Positions 1 to 9,309 of a stretch of DNA of 64,000 bases are shown in pieces (within the stretch, counting starts at the first letter, position 1; every line of letters begins with the position of its first letter). Source of the stretch: Pseudomonas sp. 31-12 (GTDB lineage: Bacteria; Pseudomonadota; Gammaproteobacteria; Pseudomonadales; Pseudomonadaceae); the NCBI RefSeq assembly GCF_003151075.1, contig NZ_CP029482.1, positions 4,898,001-4,962,000 of the forward strand. The letters are read 5' to 3'. The translations under genes were made by a program, and so were the position numbers. The notes below the pieces were generated by a model. It made no database searches, had not been told where the DNA came from, and was given only the letters and a program-made list of their open reading frames with translations.

Positions 1-186
<186 letters not shown>

Positions 187-190
187 ATCG

Positions 191-246
191 CGTCGCTCCC
201 ACAGAGATTGCGCTGAACCTGTGGGAGCGAGCCTGCTCGCGATGGC
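191..246. repeat. REP-type palindromic pair
   Basis: Two inverted halves (CGTCGCTCCCACAG, and GTGGGAGCGAGCCTGCTCGCG after it) sit between two convergent genes. The GTGGGAGC core recurs through the window in intergenic positions only. The left half is shortened. Confidence 0.7.
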
Positions 247-252
247 GCCAGT

Positions 253-1482
253 TCAAACAACACTGAGTTGTGCCAATGCCACCCGCAACCGCGCCGCACT
301 CGCCCGCGGGCAATTCAGCTGAACCTGCGCAAGCCCCAGCCAGTCCGCCATCTGCCGCAGATTGACCGCCAACGCCAGCATCCCCTCGTCATCCAGCCCC
401 GGCTCTTCCTCATGCACAGCGTGCACAGCCAGCCGGCCCAATGCTCGCTCGGCGCGCAAATCCACCCGCGCGGCGATCCGTTCATTGTGCAAAAACGGCA
501 GCACGTAATAGCCGTACACCCGCTTGTCCTGCGGCGTGTAGATCTCCAGTCGATAACGGAAATCGAACAACCGCTCGGTCCGGCTGCGCTCCCAGATCAG
601 CGAATCAAACGGCGACAACAGCGCACTGGACTCGACCTTGCGCGGCACTTTCGGCTCGGGCAGGCAATAGGCTGGTTGCCGCCAGCCCTGCACCTCGCAG
701 GTCAGCAATTCACCCGCCTCCACCAGTTCCGCCAGCCGCAGCCGGCTGTCTGCCGGGTTCAGGCGGAAATAATCGCGCAGGTCCTTTTCCGTGCCGACAC
801 CCAATGCCGTCGCAGCATGCAGCAACAGCCCGCGCTGGGCCTCGGCCTCACTGAGTAACGGCTGTTGCAGGATGGCCGAAGGAATCACCCGTTCCGGCAG
901 ATCGTAAAGCCGCTCGAATCCACGGCGCCCGGCAACCGTCACTTCACCGGCGGCGAACAGCCATTCCAGCGCATGTTTTTCAGCGCTCCAGTCCCACCAT
1001 GGCCCGGCCCGCTCCTGACGAGTCGACAGACTTCCAGCCCCCAGTGCGCCAAGCTGCTGCACCGAGGCCAGCACCCGGCGAATCGTGTCCTGCTGCTCGC
1101 GACCGAAACGTGCCAGTTGCTGATAGATATCTTCGCCGCGCGTCGCACGCTGCATGCGCCAACGCATCAAGGGGTACATCGACAAGGGCAGCAACGACGC
1201 TTCATGGCCCCAATATTCGAACAACGTGCGCCGACGGCCCTGGCTCCAGGCGGCCTGATCAAGCAAATCGGGAGAGTAGTTTCCGAGGCGGGAAAACAAG
1301 GGAAGGTAGTGCGAACGCACCAACGCATTGACCGAATCGATCTGCAGGATGCCCAGGCGTTCGATCAGCCGGTTGAGCTGAACCGGTTTGATCGCCGCTG
1401 GCGGTTGCCGCCCGTTGAACCCTTGGGCGGCCAGCGCCAGACGTCGAGCCTGTTTGTTGGAAAAGGACAGCGTTGCGGGCAT
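253..1482 (-). CDS. YcaQ-family winged-helix DNA glycosylase
   Basis: This 409-residue protein matches the crosslink-repair glycosylase family of E. coli YcaQ: N-terminal helix-turn-helix-like segment with LSFSNKQARRLALAAQGF, then LGILQIDSVNALVRSHYLPLFSRLG, then a C-terminal half with LLSPFDSLIWERSRTERLF and the YGYYVLPFLH stretch. The family unhooks interstrand crosslinks and alkylated bases; that activity is inferred, not visible. Start at 1482 is chosen because GGAGG lies 5 bases upstream; an alternative start 24 bases further up has no such site. Confidence 0.85.
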   Translation of the reverse strand: MPATLSFSNKQARRLALAAQGFNGRQPPAAIKPVQLNRLIERLGILQIDSVNALVRSHYLPLFSRLGNYSPDLLDQAAWSQGRRRTLFEYWGHEASLLPLSMYPLMRWRMQRATRGEDIYQQLARFGREQQDTIRRVLASVQQLGALGAGSLSTRQERAGPWWDWSAEKHALEWLFAAGEVTVAGRRGFERLYDLPERVIPSAILQQPLLSEAEAQRGLLLHAATALGVGTEKDLRDYFRLNPADSRLRLAELVEAGELLTCEVQGWRQPAYCLPEPKVPRKVESSALLSPFDSLIWERSRTERLFDFRYRLEIYTPQDKRVYGYYVLPFLHNERIAARVDLRAERALGRLAVHAVHEEEPGLDDEGMLALAVNLRQMADWLGLAQVQLNCPRASAARLRVALAQLSVV

Positions 1483-1546
1483 GAATACCTCCGTGTCTGC
1501 TCGCAACCTACCTCACCAAAGAGGGGTTTGTGTAGCGATGGCATCA

Positions 1547-1762
1547 TCATTTATGCATCGGATCATCCCAGAACGGCCGGACCGATTCATGTTCCACATC
1601 TGCACGACTCACGCCGATGTCCTTCAGTGCTTCGTCGCTCAAGCTTGCCAGCAGTTCACGTTCACGGTGAAGTTCGTACCAGCGACTAAACTTGTGCAAC
1701 AGATCGGATACCGCGTGGATTGAGAATTTTTCTTCCGTTACATGCTCGTTATGACCTTTCAT
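1547..1762 (-). CDS. DUF1127 domain small protein
   Basis: A 71-residue protein ending in RPFWDDPMHK. The central segment (ELLASLSDEALKDIGVSRAD) is the DUF1127 signature, a short arginine-rich helix-turn pattern found in many proteobacterial small proteins, some of which act as RNA- or phosphate-related regulators. The start at 1762 follows a strong GGAGGG site. It is divergent from the LysR gene at 1859 with about 96 bases between. Specific role unknown. Confidence 0.8.
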   Translation of the reverse strand: MKGHNEHVTEEKFSIHAVSDLLHKFSRWYELHRERELLASLSDEALKDIGVSRADVEHESVRPFWDDPMHK

Positions 1763-1858
1763 CTTGCTGCCCTCCTTTAGGGATGGCTCAAGTCTCGCCT
1801 CAGCGCTAAGATCAATCCAACGAATGTTTCTGATGGTAACCATCTCGGAGATTGATGG

Positions 1859-2713
1859 ATGTCGGCGTACCCTAGTATCGATACTGACGTGCTGCGCACC
1901 TTTGTCGCCATCGCCGACCAGGGCGGATTTACCCGCGCCGGTGAAATGGTCAACCGCACGCAGTCAGCGGTGAGCATGCAGATGAAGCGTCTGGAAGAAG
2001 ACGTATTGCAGCGCCAGTTGTTCGAGCGGGATGGACGCCAGGTCAAGCTGACCGCCGAAGGCCAGGTCTTGCTGGGTTACGCGCGGCGCATCCTCAAACT
2101 TCACAGCGAAGTCTTCAATACGTTGCGTGAGCCGCACATGGTCGGCACCGTGCGCATCGGCACGCCCGACGATTACGTCATGCGCTTCCTGCCGGGGATC
2201 CTGTCGCGCTTCGCCCAGTTTTACCCGCTGATCCAGATCGAAGTTCACTGCGAATCAACCAAGCAATTGTTGCAACGCCAGGACCTGGACTTGTCCATCG
2301 TCACCCGCGAGCCCGGTACTGAAATCGGCCAATTGCTGCGCAAGGAACGTTTCGTCTGGGCCGAAGCACAATGCTTCAGCGCCCACGAGCAGACGCCGCT
2401 GCCCCTGGCGATGTTCAACAGTGATTGTTTCTGCAGGCTATGGGCATGCAATGCGCTGGACGCGATGGGCCGCGATTACCGCATTGCCTACAACAGTTCC
2501 AGCCTGTCGGCGTTGATGGCCGTGGTCAGTGCGGGCCTTGCAGTGACCGCGCAACTGGAAAGCCTGATCACGCCGGACATGCGCATCCTGGGAGAAGCCG
2601 AAGACCTGCCGCTGTTGCCGGAAGCCTGCATCATGCTGGTGCGCAACCTGCACAATCCGTCACCGATCACCGAGTGCCTGGCCGAGCACATCGTCGAAGG
2701 CTTCAAACTTTAA
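1859..2713 (+). CDS. LysR-family transcriptional regulator
   Basis: 284 residues. Residues about 8-68 form the LysR winged helix-turn-helix (DVLRTFVAIADQGGFTRA, QSAVSMQMKRLEE), followed by a periplasmic-binding-protein-like effector domain (GTVRIGTPDDYVMRFLPGIL). A GGAG site ends 8 bases before ATG. It is divergent from the DUF1127 gene, which such regulators often control; the target cannot be read from the sequence. Its 3' end overlaps the convergent TauE/SafE gene by 11 bases. Confidence 0.9.
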   Translation: MSAYPSIDTDVLRTFVAIADQGGFTRAGEMVNRTQSAVSMQMKRLEEDVLQRQLFERDGRQVKLTAEGQVLLGYARRILKLHSEVFNTLREPHMVGTVRIGTPDDYVMRFLPGILSRFAQFYPLIQIEVHCESTKQLLQRQDLDLSIVTREPGTEIGQLLRKERFVWAEAQCFSAHEQTPLPLAMFNSDCFCRLWACNALDAMGRDYRIAYNSSSLSALMAVVSAGLAVTAQLESLITPDMRILGEAEDLPLLPEACIMLVRNLHNPSPITECLAEHIVEGFKL

Positions 2714-3452
2714 ACGCGAGCATCACCGCGCACAGCACCAGGAAGCCGCAGAACAGCCCGCGCAATAGCCGCTCCGGCATGGCGTGGGCGATCTTCACGC
2801 CCCAACTGATGCTCATCAATCCGCCGACGGCCAACGGCAAACCGATCATCCAGTCCACTTGATGATGCATCGCGTACGTCACCAGTGTGACGCCGGTGCT
2901 GGGCAGCGCCAGAGCCAGCGACAAGCCTTGGGCCACCACCTGGGTGGTGCCGAACACGCTGGTCAATACCGGCGTCGCCACCACTGCCCCACCGACTCCA
3001 AACAACCCGCCCATGGTGCCGGACGCCGCACCGAGCACACCCAGCCATGGCCAGGAATAACGCATTTGTGCAGAGGCCGGCGCGTTGGCGGTGAACATGC
3101 GCACCAGGTTATAGGCCGACAGGACAATCAAGAACGCGACAAAGCCCACGCGCATGGTTTGCGCGTCGATGCCTACCGCCCAGATCGACCCGATCCACGC
3201 GAAGCAAAACCCCATTGCCGCCAATGGCAACGCGTGACGCATTTCGATGCGATTGCGCTGGTGATAACGCCACAGCGCCAGCATCACGTTGGGCACAACC
3301 ATGACCAACGCCGTGCCTTGGGCTATTTGCTGATCGAGACCGAACAGCACGCCCAGCAACGGAATCGCGATCAAGCCACCGCCAATGCCGAATAGCCCGC
3401 CAAGGGTTCCTAAGGCTGCGCCGAAGACCAGATACATCACGAACTCAATCAC
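2703..3452 (-). CDS. TauE/SafE family membrane transport protein
   Basis: 249 residues beginning at a GTG (VIEFVMYLVFGAALGTLGGL) preceded by GGAA; upstream ATG codons in the frame would add a charged extension atypical of the family. It has two repeats of a glycine-rich membrane hairpin (GGLFGIGGGLIAIPLL and GGLFGVGGAVVATPVL), the TauE/SafE hallmark, and about seven to eight hydrophobic segments. Family members export sulfite, sulfoacetate or other organic anions. It is divergent from the LysR gene at 3562, a likely regulator. Substrate unknown. Confidence 0.88.
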   Translation of the reverse strand: MIEFVMYLVFGAALGTLGGLFGIGGGLIAIPLLGVLFGLDQQIAQGTALVMVVPNVMLALWRYHQRNRIEMRHALPLAAMGFCFAWIGSIWAVGIDAQTMRVGFVAFLIVLSAYNLVRMFTANAPASAQMRYSWPWLGVLGAASGTMGGLFGVGGAVVATPVLTSVFGTTQVVAQGLSLALALPSTGVTLVTYAMHHQVDWMIGLPLAVGGLMSISWGVKIAHAMPERLLRGLFCGFLVLCAVMLAFKV

Positions 3453-3561
3453 AAGCGAATTTCCTTTTGTCAGGGCATTCATCCTACGCAGTCGGCGCTG
3501 GCGGGGAAACGCACAGCAACGCACAATGGCTGTGCCAACTTCGCATAAGCGCAGATACACC

Positions 3562-4518
3562 ATGAACCCCAATCAATTGACTGAACAGCTCGGCCTGTTC
3601 CTCGATGTGCTGGAAACCGGGAGCTTTTCCGCTGCGTCCCGCCGCCATCCGTTGACGCCTTCGGCCGTGGCGCGGCGCATCGACAGCCTGGAAAATGCAG
3701 TCGGCAGCCAGCTGTTCATTCGCAGCACCCACGCGGTGCGCGCGACGCCTGCCGGCTTGGCGTTTGCCGAACGTGCGCGGCGCATCGTTGCGGAATTGCG
3801 CCTGGCTCGGGCTGAAGCCGTGTCCCTGAGCAGTGCACCGGAAGGCTTGATCCGCATCGATGCGCCCGCGGCGTTCGGCCGTCGGCACCTGGCACCGGTG
3901 ATTGCCGACTTCTTGATGCTCTACCCCGGCCTGGACGTGCAGTTGCACTTGATCGACAGTTTTGTCGACATGCAAGGGCTGAACCTGGGCAAGGTTGACC
4001 TGGTGCTGCGCGCCGGGCAAATGGCCGACACGAGGCTGGTGGCCACGCCGCTGGCGAGTATGGTACGCATTGCCTGCGCCAGTCCCGAGTACCTCAAACG
4101 TCGCGGCGTCCCGACCGAGCCGGCGCAGTTGATCGAGCATGACGGTCTCGACTGGGACGGTCTGGCCCCGCCCTTCGCCTGGCGCTTCGAACGCGATGGG
4201 CACATGCACTTGCATCGCCCGGCGCGCATCCGCATGAGCGCCAACAATGCCGAGGCGCTGGTGTGTGGTGCATTGGCCGGGTTGGGCATCGCGCACTTGC
4301 CGACCTGGCTGGCCAGCGAGTACCTGTTGCGCGGCGAATTGCTGCCGCTGTTTTGTGAAAACGGCCTGCCACCTCCCGAATCCACCGGCATCTATGCGTT
4401 GCGTCTTGAGCAGCAACCCAATTCCCGCAGTCGCTTGTTGCTGGAATATCTGAAAACCCGCTTCAGCCCGATTCCGCCGTGGGACCTGGCGCTACAAAAC
4501 ACCCTGGACCGGCACTAG
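3562..4518 (+). CDS. LysR-family transcriptional regulator
   Basis: 318 residues starting MNPNQLTEQLGLFLDVLETG. The N-terminal HTH (SFSAASRRHPLTPSAVARRIDSL) and the substrate-binding domain with FGRRHLAPVIADFLMLYPGL are typical of the large subgroup that includes CrgA-like regulators. A longer in-frame reading upstream lacks family similarity. It lies 109 bases from the divergent TauE/SafE gene, which is its likely target; the inducer cannot be deduced. Confidence 0.88.
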   Translation: MNPNQLTEQLGLFLDVLETGSFSAASRRHPLTPSAVARRIDSLENAVGSQLFIRSTHAVRATPAGLAFAERARRIVAELRLARAEAVSLSSAPEGLIRIDAPAAFGRRHLAPVIADFLMLYPGLDVQLHLIDSFVDMQGLNLGKVDLVLRAGQMADTRLVATPLASMVRIACASPEYLKRRGVPTEPAQLIEHDGLDWDGLAPPFAWRFERDGHMHLHRPARIRMSANNAEALVCGALAGLGIAHLPTWLASEYLLRGELLPLFCENGLPPPESTGIYALRLEQQPNSRSRLLLEYLKTRFSPIPPWDLALQNTLDRH

Positions 4519-4587
4519 TCCAGAATTGTCTGGTGCATTAAAGATTCGTCCGCTAGATTCATGACGATTACTGATCAAGGCTTTGAA

Positions 4588-5049
4588 ATGACCACCGAAC
4601 GCAACACCCCGGATAACTGCGACCAGCTGCTGCTGGACAATCAGGCTTGCTTCGCCCTGCATTCCACCTCGCTGCTGATGACCAAGGTGTACAAGCCGCT
4701 GCTGCAAGCGCTGGGCCTGACCTATCCGCAGTATCTGGCGATGATGGTGTTGTGGGAGCGGGACGGGTTGACCGTAGGCGAAATCAGCACGCGACTGCTG
4801 ACAGACCCCGGCTCACTGACGCCTTTGCTCAAACGCCTGGAGGTCGAGGGTTTGCTCAGTCGCACCCGCAGCCGTGAAGATGAACGGGTGGTGATTGTCG
4901 AGCTGACCGAACAAGGGCGCGCGTTGCGGGAGAAGGCGCGCGGCATTCCCCAATGCATCCTTGGTGCTAGCGGAATGACACTTGAGAGACTGCAGAAACT
5001 TCAAGCGGAGTTGCAAGAACTGCGCAGCAATCTGCAAGACAGCCTCTAA
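4588..5049 (+). CDS. ohrR: MarR-family organic hydroperoxide sensor OhrR
   Basis: 153 residues from ATG 4588, chosen over ATG 4561 because AAGG precedes it. The sequence NQACFALHSTS near the N-terminus carries the reactive Cys (Cys21) of OhrR, and Cys123 (PQCILG) is placed like the resolving cysteine of two-Cys OhrR proteins. The winged helix (TVGEISTRLLTDPGSLTPLLKRLE, REDERVV) is MarR type. In the family, organic peroxides oxidise the cysteine and release the repressor from the ohr promoter. The adjacent ohr gene fits this role. Confidence 0.92.
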   Translation: MTTERNTPDNCDQLLLDNQACFALHSTSLLMTKVYKPLLQALGLTYPQYLAMMVLWERDGLTVGEISTRLLTDPGSLTPLLKRLEVEGLLSRTRSREDERVVIVELTEQGRALREKARGIPQCILGASGMTLERLQKLQAELQELRSNLQDSL

Positions 5050-5070
5050 CCTTCAAACCACCCCAGATCC

Positions 5071-5163
5071 CCTGTGGGAGCGGGCTTGATCGCGAAAGCG
5101 GTGTTGCCAGTCGACAAAAATGTTGCCTGATGCATCGCTTTCGCGAGCAAGCCCGCTCCCACA
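5071..5163. repeat. REP pair (inverted)
   Basis: CTGTGGGAGCGGGCTTG followed about 55 bases later by its inverse, CAAGCCCGCTCCCACA, each arm extended by CGCGAAAGCG / CGCTTTCGCG. It lies between ohrR and the ohr promoter. Confidence 0.85.
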
Positions 5164-5344
5164 TTTGTTTTGTGGTGTCCCTGTCGATCTCGCGTCCTCT
5201 TTCAAAAAAATTCTCCGCTGAAAAATCCTGCCGCGACCGCTCTAACTCGACACATCCAATCCGCTGCCCTCTCCAATCCAAAACTTTTTCAAAAATTTAT
5301 CTTGCGCACTAAATATTGGCGCGATACATTCACTTCGCACTTAC

Positions 5345-5366
5345 TTAGCGCGCAAACATTTAGCGC
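5345..5366 (+). promoter_or_regulatory. candidate OhrR operator upstream of ohr
   Basis: Two direct copies of TTAGCGC (5345-5351 and 5360-5366), the first within the near-palindrome TTAGCGCGCAA, lie 32-53 bases before the ohr start. AT-rich palindromes with a GCGC core are the usual OhrR binding sites. Assignment is by position and resemblance only. Confidence 0.4.
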
Positions 5367-5397
5367 AAACCAATCAAACCCGAACGAGGCTTACACC

Positions 5398-5817
5398 ATG
5401 CAAACTCTCTACACCGCAATCGCAACCTCCACTGGCGGCCGTGACGGTCGTGCGGTTTCCAGTGACAACATCCTCGACGTCAAACTCGCTACCCCCAAAG
5501 AACTCGGTGGTGCCGGTGGCGCTGCGACCAACCCTGAGCAACTGTTCGCTGCCGGCTACTCCGCTTGCTTCATCGGCGCGCTGAAGTTCGTCGCCAGCCA
5601 GACTAAACGCAGCATCCCGAACGACGCATCGATCACCGCCCATGTCGGCATCGGCCAGATCCCTGGCGGCTTCGGTCTGGACATCGATCTGCACATCAGC
5701 CTGCCGGGTCTTGAACAAGCCGACGCGCAAAGTCTGGTCGACGCAGCACACCAGGTCTGCCCGTACTCGAACGCGACCCGTGGCAACGTCGATGTGCGCC
5801 TGCACGTGACCGTCTAA
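5398..5817 (+). CDS. ohr: organic hydroperoxide resistance protein Ohr
   Basis: 139 residues, the usual length. The two catalytic cysteines are visible: Cys57 in AAGYSACFIGAL and Cys121 in HQVCPYSNATRGN, along with the conserved N-terminal TLYTAIATSTGGRDG. Ohr is a dimeric cytosolic thiol peroxidase reducing fatty-acid and other organic hydroperoxides with lipoylated proteins as electron donors. It is placed behind its regulator OhrR; the gap of 348 bases holds a REP pair and a candidate operator. The start is the ATG at 5398 after GAGG. Confidence 0.95.
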   Translation: MQTLYTAIATSTGGRDGRAVSSDNILDVKLATPKELGGAGGAATNPEQLFAAGYSACFIGALKFVASQTKRSIPNDASITAHVGIGQIPGGFGLDIDLHISLPGLEQADAQSLVDAAHQVCPYSNATRGNVDVRLHVTV

Positions 5818-5850
5818 CTGCTGGCTACCAGGCCCAAACAGGAAACGAAC

Positions 5851-6867
5851 ATGAACACTTTCAGCAAAGTCTTGACCGGCACCCTTCTCGCTTTGTCCAT
5901 CAGCAACGTGTTTGCAGGCGATGGGGTTGAACACAACACCCAGGCGTTCCTCGATGTCCTGAATGCCGGCACCGGCAAACCAATGGAACAACTCACCCCC
6001 AAAGAAGCCCGCGCGGTGCTGGTGGGTGCGCAAGCCTCGGTGAAACTGACACTGCCAAAAGCCGATGTCAGCGAGAAGACCATTCAAGTCGATGGCCAAC
6101 CGCTCAGCCTGACCATCGTCCGGCCGGCCGGGGTCAAAGGCGAGCTGCCAGTGTTCATGTTCTTCCACGGCGGTGGCTGGGTGCTGGGGGACTTTCCGAC
6201 CCACGAACGCCTGGTTCGCGACCTGGTGACGGGTTCGGGTGCGGTGGCGGTGTTCGTCAATTACACCCCGTCGCCGGAAGCGCATTACCCGGTGGCGATC
6301 AACCAGGCTTATGCCGCGACGAAATGGGTGGCCGAGCACGGTAAAGAGATCAACGTCGACGGCAAGCGCCTGGCCGTGGCCGGCAACAGCGTCGGTGGCA
6401 ACATGGCGGCCGTGGTTGCGTTGATGGCCAAAGACAAGGGCACCCCGGCGATCAAGTTCCAGGTGCTGCTGTGGCCGGTGACGGACGCCAACTTCGAAAC
6501 CGCGTCCTACAACCAGTTTGCCGAGGGGCACTTCCTCACCAAAAACATGATGAAGTGGTTCTGGGACAATTACACCGCCGACGCCAAGCAGCGTAACGAG
6601 ATCTACGCCTCACCGCTGCGGGCAACCACCGCGCAACTGAAGGGCTTGCCACCTGCCCTGGTGCAGACAGCCGGTGCCGACGTGTTGCGCGATGAAGGTG
6701 AAGCTTATGCGCGCAAACTGGACGAGGCTGGCGTGCCGGTCACAGCGGTTCGCTACAACGGCATGATTCACGACTACGGTTTGTTGAATGTGGTGAGCCA
6801 GGTTCCAGCAGTACGCTCGGCGATGCAGCAGGCGTCGGAAGAACTGAAACAACACCTGAAGAAATAA
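5851..6867 (+). CDS. secreted alpha/beta hydrolase (HSL-type esterase)
   Basis: 338 residues with an N-terminal signal peptide (hydrophobic 8-22, cleavage after VFA). The hormone-sensitive-lipase group signs are present: HGGGW oxyanion motif at 106-110, nucleophile Ser180 in GNSVGG, acid Asp277 in AGADVLRDE and His307 in GMIHDYG. Substrate unknown; such enzymes cleave short-chain esters, here probably in the periplasm. It begins 33 bases after ohr with an AGGAAACG site, so the two may be co-transcribed and the esterase may share peroxide control. Confidence 0.88.
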   Translation: MNTFSKVLTGTLLALSISNVFAGDGVEHNTQAFLDVLNAGTGKPMEQLTPKEARAVLVGAQASVKLTLPKADVSEKTIQVDGQPLSLTIVRPAGVKGELPVFMFFHGGGWVLGDFPTHERLVRDLVTGSGAVAVFVNYTPSPEAHYPVAINQAYAATKWVAEHGKEINVDGKRLAVAGNSVGGNMAAVVALMAKDKGTPAIKFQVLLWPVTDANFETASYNQFAEGHFLTKNMMKWFWDNYTADAKQRNEIYASPLRATTAQLKGLPPALVQTAGADVLRDEGEAYARKLDEAGVPVTAVRYNGMIHDYGLLNVVSQVPAVRSAMQQASEELKQHLKK

Positions 6868-6954
6868 CACAGGTCAAAATGCGGGAGCGGCGGTGCGACG
6901 ATTCGACTTGCTCGCTCCCACAGTGTTCATGGTTGAGCCTGAAACTGCGCCCAC

Positions 6955-6985
6955 AAAAAAGCCCGACTCAATGGTCGGGCTTTTT
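6955..6985. terminator. bidirectional intrinsic terminator
   Basis: Stem AAAAAAGCCCGAC / GTCGGGCTTTTT with loop TCAATG, flanked by A and T runs, between the convergent esterase and efp genes; it can serve both. Confidence 0.9.
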
Positions 6986-7002
6986 CATTCCTCAAGCGGT
7001 GC

Positions 7003-7572
7003 TTATTTAGCACGGCCTTTGTAGGAACCGCCTTCGCGGGTATCGATCTCGATCATATCGCCGATTTCGATGAAGTCAGCAACCGACAGCTCGGTACCGT
7101 TCTTCAGTTTGGCAGGCTTCATCACCTTGCCGGAAGTGTCACCGCGAGCGGAACCTTCGGTGTAGTCAACCTGACGCACGATGGTGGTCGGCAGTTCTAC
7201 GGAAACCAGACGCTCTTCGAAGAAGATCGCTTCGCAAACATCGGTCATGCCTTCTTCAACGAAAGGCAGAACGGCTTCGATGTCTTCAGCGTTCAGCTCG
7301 TACATGGTGTAGTCGGTGGTGTCCATGAACGTGTAGGTGTCGCCGCTGATGAAGGACAGGGTCGCTTCTTTGCGGTCGAGGATTACGTCGTCCAGTTTGT
7401 CGTCGGCGCTGTAAACGATCTCGGTCTTGTAACCGGTCAGCAGGTTTTTCAGCTTGGTCTTCATGATCGCGCTGTTACGACCGGATTTGGTGAATTCAGC
7501 TTTCTGAACCAGCCAAGGATCGTTTTCGAGACGGATCACGGTACCGGGTTTCAGTTCTTTACCAGTTTTCAT
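7003..7572 (-). CDS. efp: elongation factor P
   Basis: 189 residues, full length. EF-P enters the ribosomal E site and relieves stalling at polyproline. The modified residue at the tip of the KOW-like first domain is Arg32 within TKSGRNSAI, not lysine; this is the class activated by arginine rhamnosylation. The C-terminal OB domains end in a GGSYKGRAK tail. Its modifying enzyme EarP is the next gene upstream (7621-8772), in the same direction. Confidence 0.97.
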   Translation of the reverse strand: MKTGKELKPGTVIRLENDPWLVQKAEFTKSGRNSAIMKTKLKNLLTGYKTEIVYSADDKLDDVILDRKEATLSFISGDTYTFMDTTDYTMYELNAEDIEAVLPFVEEGMTDVCEAIFFEERLVSVELPTTIVRQVDYTEGSARGDTSGKVMKPAKLKNGTELSVADFIEIGDMIEIDTREGGSYKGRAK

Positions 7573-7620
7573 TGCGAATATCCGAATTTGGATGGGATTT
7601 ACAAAAATCTAGGCCGCGTA

Positions 7621-8772
7621 TCATATCCAATTTACATAAAACTGTACCAGCGCTGCGGCAAGATCAGCCTGCAAGGCTTGTTCCAGACACCACGTCTCGG
7701 CGTGTTTTTGCAGCTCCGGCCAGTGTTTGCAGGTCGCTAACCAATGGTCGGACATATCATGACCCGCATTCCACGCACGCCAAAGACCGCTGATCGCCTC
7801 GCTGGCGGGCCCGGACAGGCCTTGGGTGTACAGAGCCAGGAAGGCGTCGAGCTTGTCCAGATGGATATCTTCGTCCTGCTGATAGATGTGCCAGAGCAGC
7901 GGCCGCCCTGCCCATTGCGCGCGAACAAAGGAATCTTCGCCGCGCACGGCGTTGAAATCGCAGCACCACAGCAAATGATCGTATTGATCCTGTCGGACGA
8001 ACGGCAGGACTTGCACGGTCAATTCACCGCGCACGTGCACCGCGCCTGCCGCCAGTTGATCGACACCCAGCCAGCATTCGACATCCCCGAGAATCCGGCT
8101 TTCGGGCACCAGCAGATGCGTGGGAATCGAATCGGCGGCCAGCACGTCCAGCCAACTGGCCAATCCGCTGTTTTCGTAGGCAAACAGTGAGATCAGTTGA
8201 GCGTTCGGTGCGCGATCGATCCCCAGGCCTTGCAGGAATTCGCGCTGGGCTTCGGGGTTTTGCTGAAACTGCTGGCGACGTTCAAGCAATCCGTTTTCGC
8301 GCAGCAAGCCACCCGTGCCTTTCTGGAACCCCGGAAAGAAGAAGTACTTCTGCACGCTCTTGTACTTCACCGATGGCAAACCGTGACAGCCGATCACCCA
8401 GTCTTCGGCGCTCAGGTAGTCGAGGTTCATCCACAGCGGCGGCTTTTCCCGCGAGGCCATGGCGTCCATGTAGGCGCTCGGCAACTGGCAGGCGAACGCG
8501 GCGATCACCACATCAGCCGCTTCAGCGGGTTGCCATTCGGTGGGCCACTGACACACCTCCACACCCTGCTGCCATTGCTGCGTGGCGCTGATGTCGATTT
8601 CCGGACAGATGCGTTCGAAGGCCCGCAGGTCATCGACCCACAAGCGCACCTCCACGGCATGCTCGGCCACCAGTTGTCGGGCCAGGCGCCAGGTCACACC
8701 GATGTCGCCAAAGTTGTCGACCACGGTGCAAAAAATATCCCAGCGGGTTTTCACTTGAGGCATTTCAGGCAT
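7621..8772 (-). CDS. earP: EF-P arginine rhamnosyltransferase EarP
   Basis: 383 residues. The N-terminus WDIFCTVVDNFGDIGVTWRLARQL contains the conserved aspartates of the EarP active site, and AVRGEDSFVRAQWAG near the C-terminus carries the nucleotide-sugar-binding Glu/Asp region. EarP transfers rhamnose from dTDP-rhamnose to Arg32 of EF-P. ATG 8772 follows GGGAG with 6 bases between; the second ATG is 9 bases later. The gene runs into efp with 48 bases between, so they are probably co-expressed. Confidence 0.95.
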   Translation of the reverse strand: MPEMPQVKTRWDIFCTVVDNFGDIGVTWRLARQLVAEHAVEVRLWVDDLRAFERICPEIDISATQQWQQGVEVCQWPTEWQPAEAADVVIAAFACQLPSAYMDAMASREKPPLWMNLDYLSAEDWVIGCHGLPSVKYKSVQKYFFFPGFQKGTGGLLRENGLLERRQQFQQNPEAQREFLQGLGIDRAPNAQLISLFAYENSGLASWLDVLAADSIPTHLLVPESRILGDVECWLGVDQLAAGAVHVRGELTVQVLPFVRQDQYDHLLWCCDFNAVRGEDSFVRAQWAGRPLLWHIYQQDEDIHLDKLDAFLALYTQGLSGPASEAISGLWRAWNAGHDMSDHWLATCKHWPELQKHAETWCLEQALQADLAAALVQFYVNWI

Positions 8773-8896
8773 TCCAGGCTCCCGTTGGCAAAGGCGCCGA
8801 TTGTCCGCATAAATTACCTCGCGCAGAAGAGCCGACGGCGATTAATCTTCGTGCGACAATCGCCACTCGCCCGCGACCACCCGCCAGGAGGCAGCC

Positions 8897-9307
8897 ATGC
8901 CCTACCGTCCCAACCCGCGCCGTCCGTTGCCGATTCAGCTCAATGCGCTGCAATTGACCGGCAGCATTGCCCTCGGTCTGTGGCTTGGATTCCTCGCAAT
9001 CGCGCTGACTTGCTGGCTCGCCTCGCGCCTGCTGTTCAGCGAGCAACTCGCGCCAGTCGCCGCCGCGGTAGAGCAACTGGCCAAGCCGCCGGTGGTAGTG
9101 CAACCGGTGCCGGACATCCCGCCGCAGAGCCCACTGTTCGAACAGTATGAAGAGAACCTGCGCAAGAACGAGCAGCAGCAACGCATGGATCAGGCCCGCA
9201 GCAGCGGCCGCAATCTGTCCAATCCGAAATGCCAGTTGTGGCTGCAACAGGACAAGACCGCGCCGAGCGAAAAAAGCCGCGCCAACGTTCTGCAATTCTG
9301 CGACTGA
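8897..9307 (+). CDS. single-pass membrane protein of unknown function
   Basis: 136 residues after an AGGAGG site. It has a basic N-terminus, one membrane helix at about 22-45 (LTGSIALGLWLGFLAIAL), a proline-rich linker (VVVQPVPDIPPQSP) and a glutamine-rich charged segment ending in CQLWLQQDK and FCD. The layout predicts a short cytoplasmic tail and a periplasmic part with two cysteines that could pair. It is followed after two bases by the Gre-like gene. I do not recognise the family. Confidence 0.75.
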   Translation: MPYRPNPRRPLPIQLNALQLTGSIALGLWLGFLAIALTCWLASRLLFSEQLAPVAAAVEQLAKPPVVVQPVPDIPPQSPLFEQYEENLRKNEQQQRMDQARSSGRNLSNPKCQLWLQQDKTAPSEKSRANVLQFCD

Positions 9308-9309
9308 CC

